Assembly (NCBI GenBank): GCA_002427755.1
Contig: DIYO01000001.1
Coordinates: 1,331,782 to 1,395,781, forward strand
Direction of reading: 5' to 3'
Length of the DNA: 64,000 nucleotides
Origin: Roseivirga sp. UBA6052
Lineage (GTDB): Bacteria > Bacteroidota > Bacteroidia > Cytophagales > Cyclobacteriaceae
Shown here: positions 62,731 to 64,000 of the stretch, in pieces
Position numbering within the stretch: the stretch's first letter is position 1
Layout: every line of letters begins with the position of its first letter
The notes under the pieces: model-generated
Databases searched by the model: none
What the model was told of the DNA's origin: nothing
Seen by the model: only the letters and a program-made list of their open reading frames with translations
Program-made: the position numbers and the translations under genes

Positions 62731-63984
62731 ATGTTGGACAGATTTCAAGCACCACTAATTCAAGAGGTTCAAGAGGTTACTTTACCTAATATTGAACACC
62801 TTGAGAATCGAAATGGGGTTAAAGTTCACTATCACTATACACCTAATACAGAAACTTTTAAGTTAGAACTCTACACTAACGGAAGCCAATTTAATGCAGT
62901 CAATTCTGCAGAATGTCAGCTCAGTTTAAAATTACTGAAGGAAGGTACTAATACCAAAAGCTCAAAGGAATACTCTATTGCTATTGACAGTATTGGAAGT
63001 TTCCTTGAAATATCACCTGGGTTTGATCAATCATCAATTACAATATTTGGTCTGTCGAAATACTTTAAGGAGAATGTTCAACTCTTAACCGAACTCATTC
63101 ATGAACCAGCTTTTAAAGAAACTTCTTTAGAAAGGCTCAAATCGAAAGAGATAGATAGGTTAAAGCAAAATCTCGAAAAAGGTAGTTATCTATCCAGCAT
63201 TAACTTAAGAAATGCTCTATTCGGTTTAAATCATCCTTATGGTCATGTACTTTCAGAAGTTGACATTAATGATCTAACTCAAAAACAAGTCTCCTCTTTT
63301 CATAAGAAACATATTTCGTCTTTTGAGATTTATCTCTCTGGAGATATAGATAAGAATTACCTCTCCCATCTTGATTCTTTTATTGGTAATCAGAAAAAAA
63401 AAATCAACTACACCTCTGAATCCATTCCTAAGATTAAAGATTCAGTTATACGCTCAGAGAAATTTGTGCAAAGTTCCATTAAGCTGGGAAAAAGACTTTT
63501 TACACGCTCTCACAAAGACTATTTCAAATTCATAGTTACCAATGAAATCTTAGGTGGATACTTCGGTTCTCGATTAATGAAGAATATTAGAGAAGAGAAA
63601 GGCCTCACTTATGGTATATTTTCACACTTATACAGCCTTAAACATGATGGCTACTTTCTCATATCATCCGACATTAAGGGAGAAAATGAGTCATTGGCTC
63701 TTGAAGAAATAAAAAAGGAAATAATATCTCTCCAGAATATAGAAGTATCAAAAGAGGAATTGCAAACGGTCAAAAACTATATGATAGGAACGTTTGTAAA
63801 CTCCCTTTCCAATCCTTTCGGCATTATTGAAAAACATAAAATCCTCTTATCACAGGAATTGGCGCCAGACTTCTACGATCATTATATATCTGCGATCAAA
63901 GAAGTAAAAGCTATAGAGATTATGGAGATGGCCTCTTTATATCTTCATTCTGATTCCTTAACAATCAGCATCGTAGGAAACTAA
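62731..63984 (+). CDS. Non-catalytic M16 peptidase homologue
   Basis: A 417-residue M16-fold (pitrilysin-like) protein. The catalytic HxxEH site is absent: the region reads NSAECQLSLKLLKEGT where a catalytic member has the zinc helix. The second-domain pair R/Y is present in REEKGLTYGIF. This matches the inactive subunit of two-subunit M16B peptidases. A catalytic partner may lie just beyond the right edge. No signal peptide is seen. The gene begins two bases after porV and may be co-transcribed. Confidence 0.85.
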   Translation: MLDRFQAPLIQEVQEVTLPNIEHLENRNGVKVHYHYTPNTETFKLELYTNGSQFNAVNSAECQLSLKLLKEGTNTKSSKEYSIAIDSIGSFLEISPGFDQSSITIFGLSKYFKENVQLLTELIHEPAFKETSLERLKSKEIDRLKQNLEKGSYLSSINLRNALFGLNHPYGHVLSEVDINDLTQKQVSSFHKKHISSFEIYLSGDIDKNYLSHLDSFIGNQKKKINYTSESIPKIKDSVIRSEKFVQSSIKLGKRLFTRSHKDYFKFIVTNEILGGYFGSRLMKNIREEKGLTYGIFSHLYSLKHDGYFLISSDIKGENESLALEEIKKEIISLQNIEVSKEELQTVKNYMIGTFVNSLSNPFGIIEKHKILLSQELAPDFYDHYISAIKEVKAIEIMEMASLYLHSDSLTISIVGN

Positions 63985-64000
63985 AGGCTATAAAAAAACC

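Noticed and set aside
1..64000. Phage, integrative element or defence island
   Set aside because: No integrase, transposase, restriction, toxin or phage-structural genes; gene content is core chromosomal throughout.

Overview
The window is a compact, low-GC, gene-dense stretch of a Bacteroidota chromosome, most likely of the order Cytophagales. The evidence is type IX secretion genes (sprA, porU, porV), a type IX C-terminal sorting domain, lineage-typical families (BT_3928, DUF1599, DUF4292, DUF4837, PorT-like barrels, SDR-type threonine dehydrogenase), many lipoproteins, TAnnTTTG-type -7 promoter boxes and few strong Shine-Dalgarno sites. I cannot name the genus. There are no phage genes, insertion sequences or CRISPR arrays.

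Layout. 1-2243 (minus): three-gene arsenosugar cluster (AhpD-like protein, ArsS, ArsM; ArsM runs off the left edge). 2244-2674: no protein gene, but a terminator, tRNA-Arg(ACG) and a promoter. 2675-8345: an outer-membrane barrel, a PaaG-like crotonase, a PAP2-like membrane protein, rpoN, asnS and a tiny protein that is almost only a type IX sorting domain. 8419-14572: nnr, a helix-hairpin-helix protein, hemA and a WG-repeat protein. 14622-20987: floA-nfeD-proS, then a lipoprotein with a Gly/Trp-rich middle and a Ser/Arg-rich tail, paired with a FadL-like barrel. 20989-28521: aroK, BT_3928 and DUF1599 genes divergent from folP-cdaA; threonine catabolism genes kbl and tdh facing away from each other; twin paralogous lipoproteins. 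28586-30969: isocitrate dehydrogenase and a crotonase. 30984-51419 (plus): a long envelope and housekeeping block with a flippase, TPR protein, DUF4292 lipoprotein, EnvC-like protein, tatA, gatA, MltD-like transglycosylase, DUF4837 lipoprotein, ruvA, sprA, gcvH, a VanZ-like gene, three tandem tonB-like genes and a 33-residue remnant-like ORF. 51420-56691 (minus): yicC, a protease-like/beta-propeller/barrel fusion and an FAD oxidoreductase. 56762-63984 (plus): an MBL hydrolase, pssA, porU, porV and a non-catalytic M16 peptidase homologue.

How the genes fit together. Much of the window builds or serves the cell envelope: T9SS translocon (SprA), its sortase and shuttle (PorU, PorV), one apparent cargo-like protein, Tat translocase, peptidoglycan enzymes and regulators, lipid head-group synthesis and TonB-type energy transduction. 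Metabolic pairs are clear: Tdh plus Kbl degrade threonine to glycine and acetyl-CoA, and GcvH belongs to the glycine cleavage system.

Most worth a second look: the tonB array, with an apparent gene-conversion tract and a fourth copy reduced to its membrane anchor; the Gly/Trp- and Ser/Arg-rich lipoprotein; the sorting-domain-only mini-protein; the propeller-barrel fusion with lost zinc ligands; and the arsenosugar cluster.
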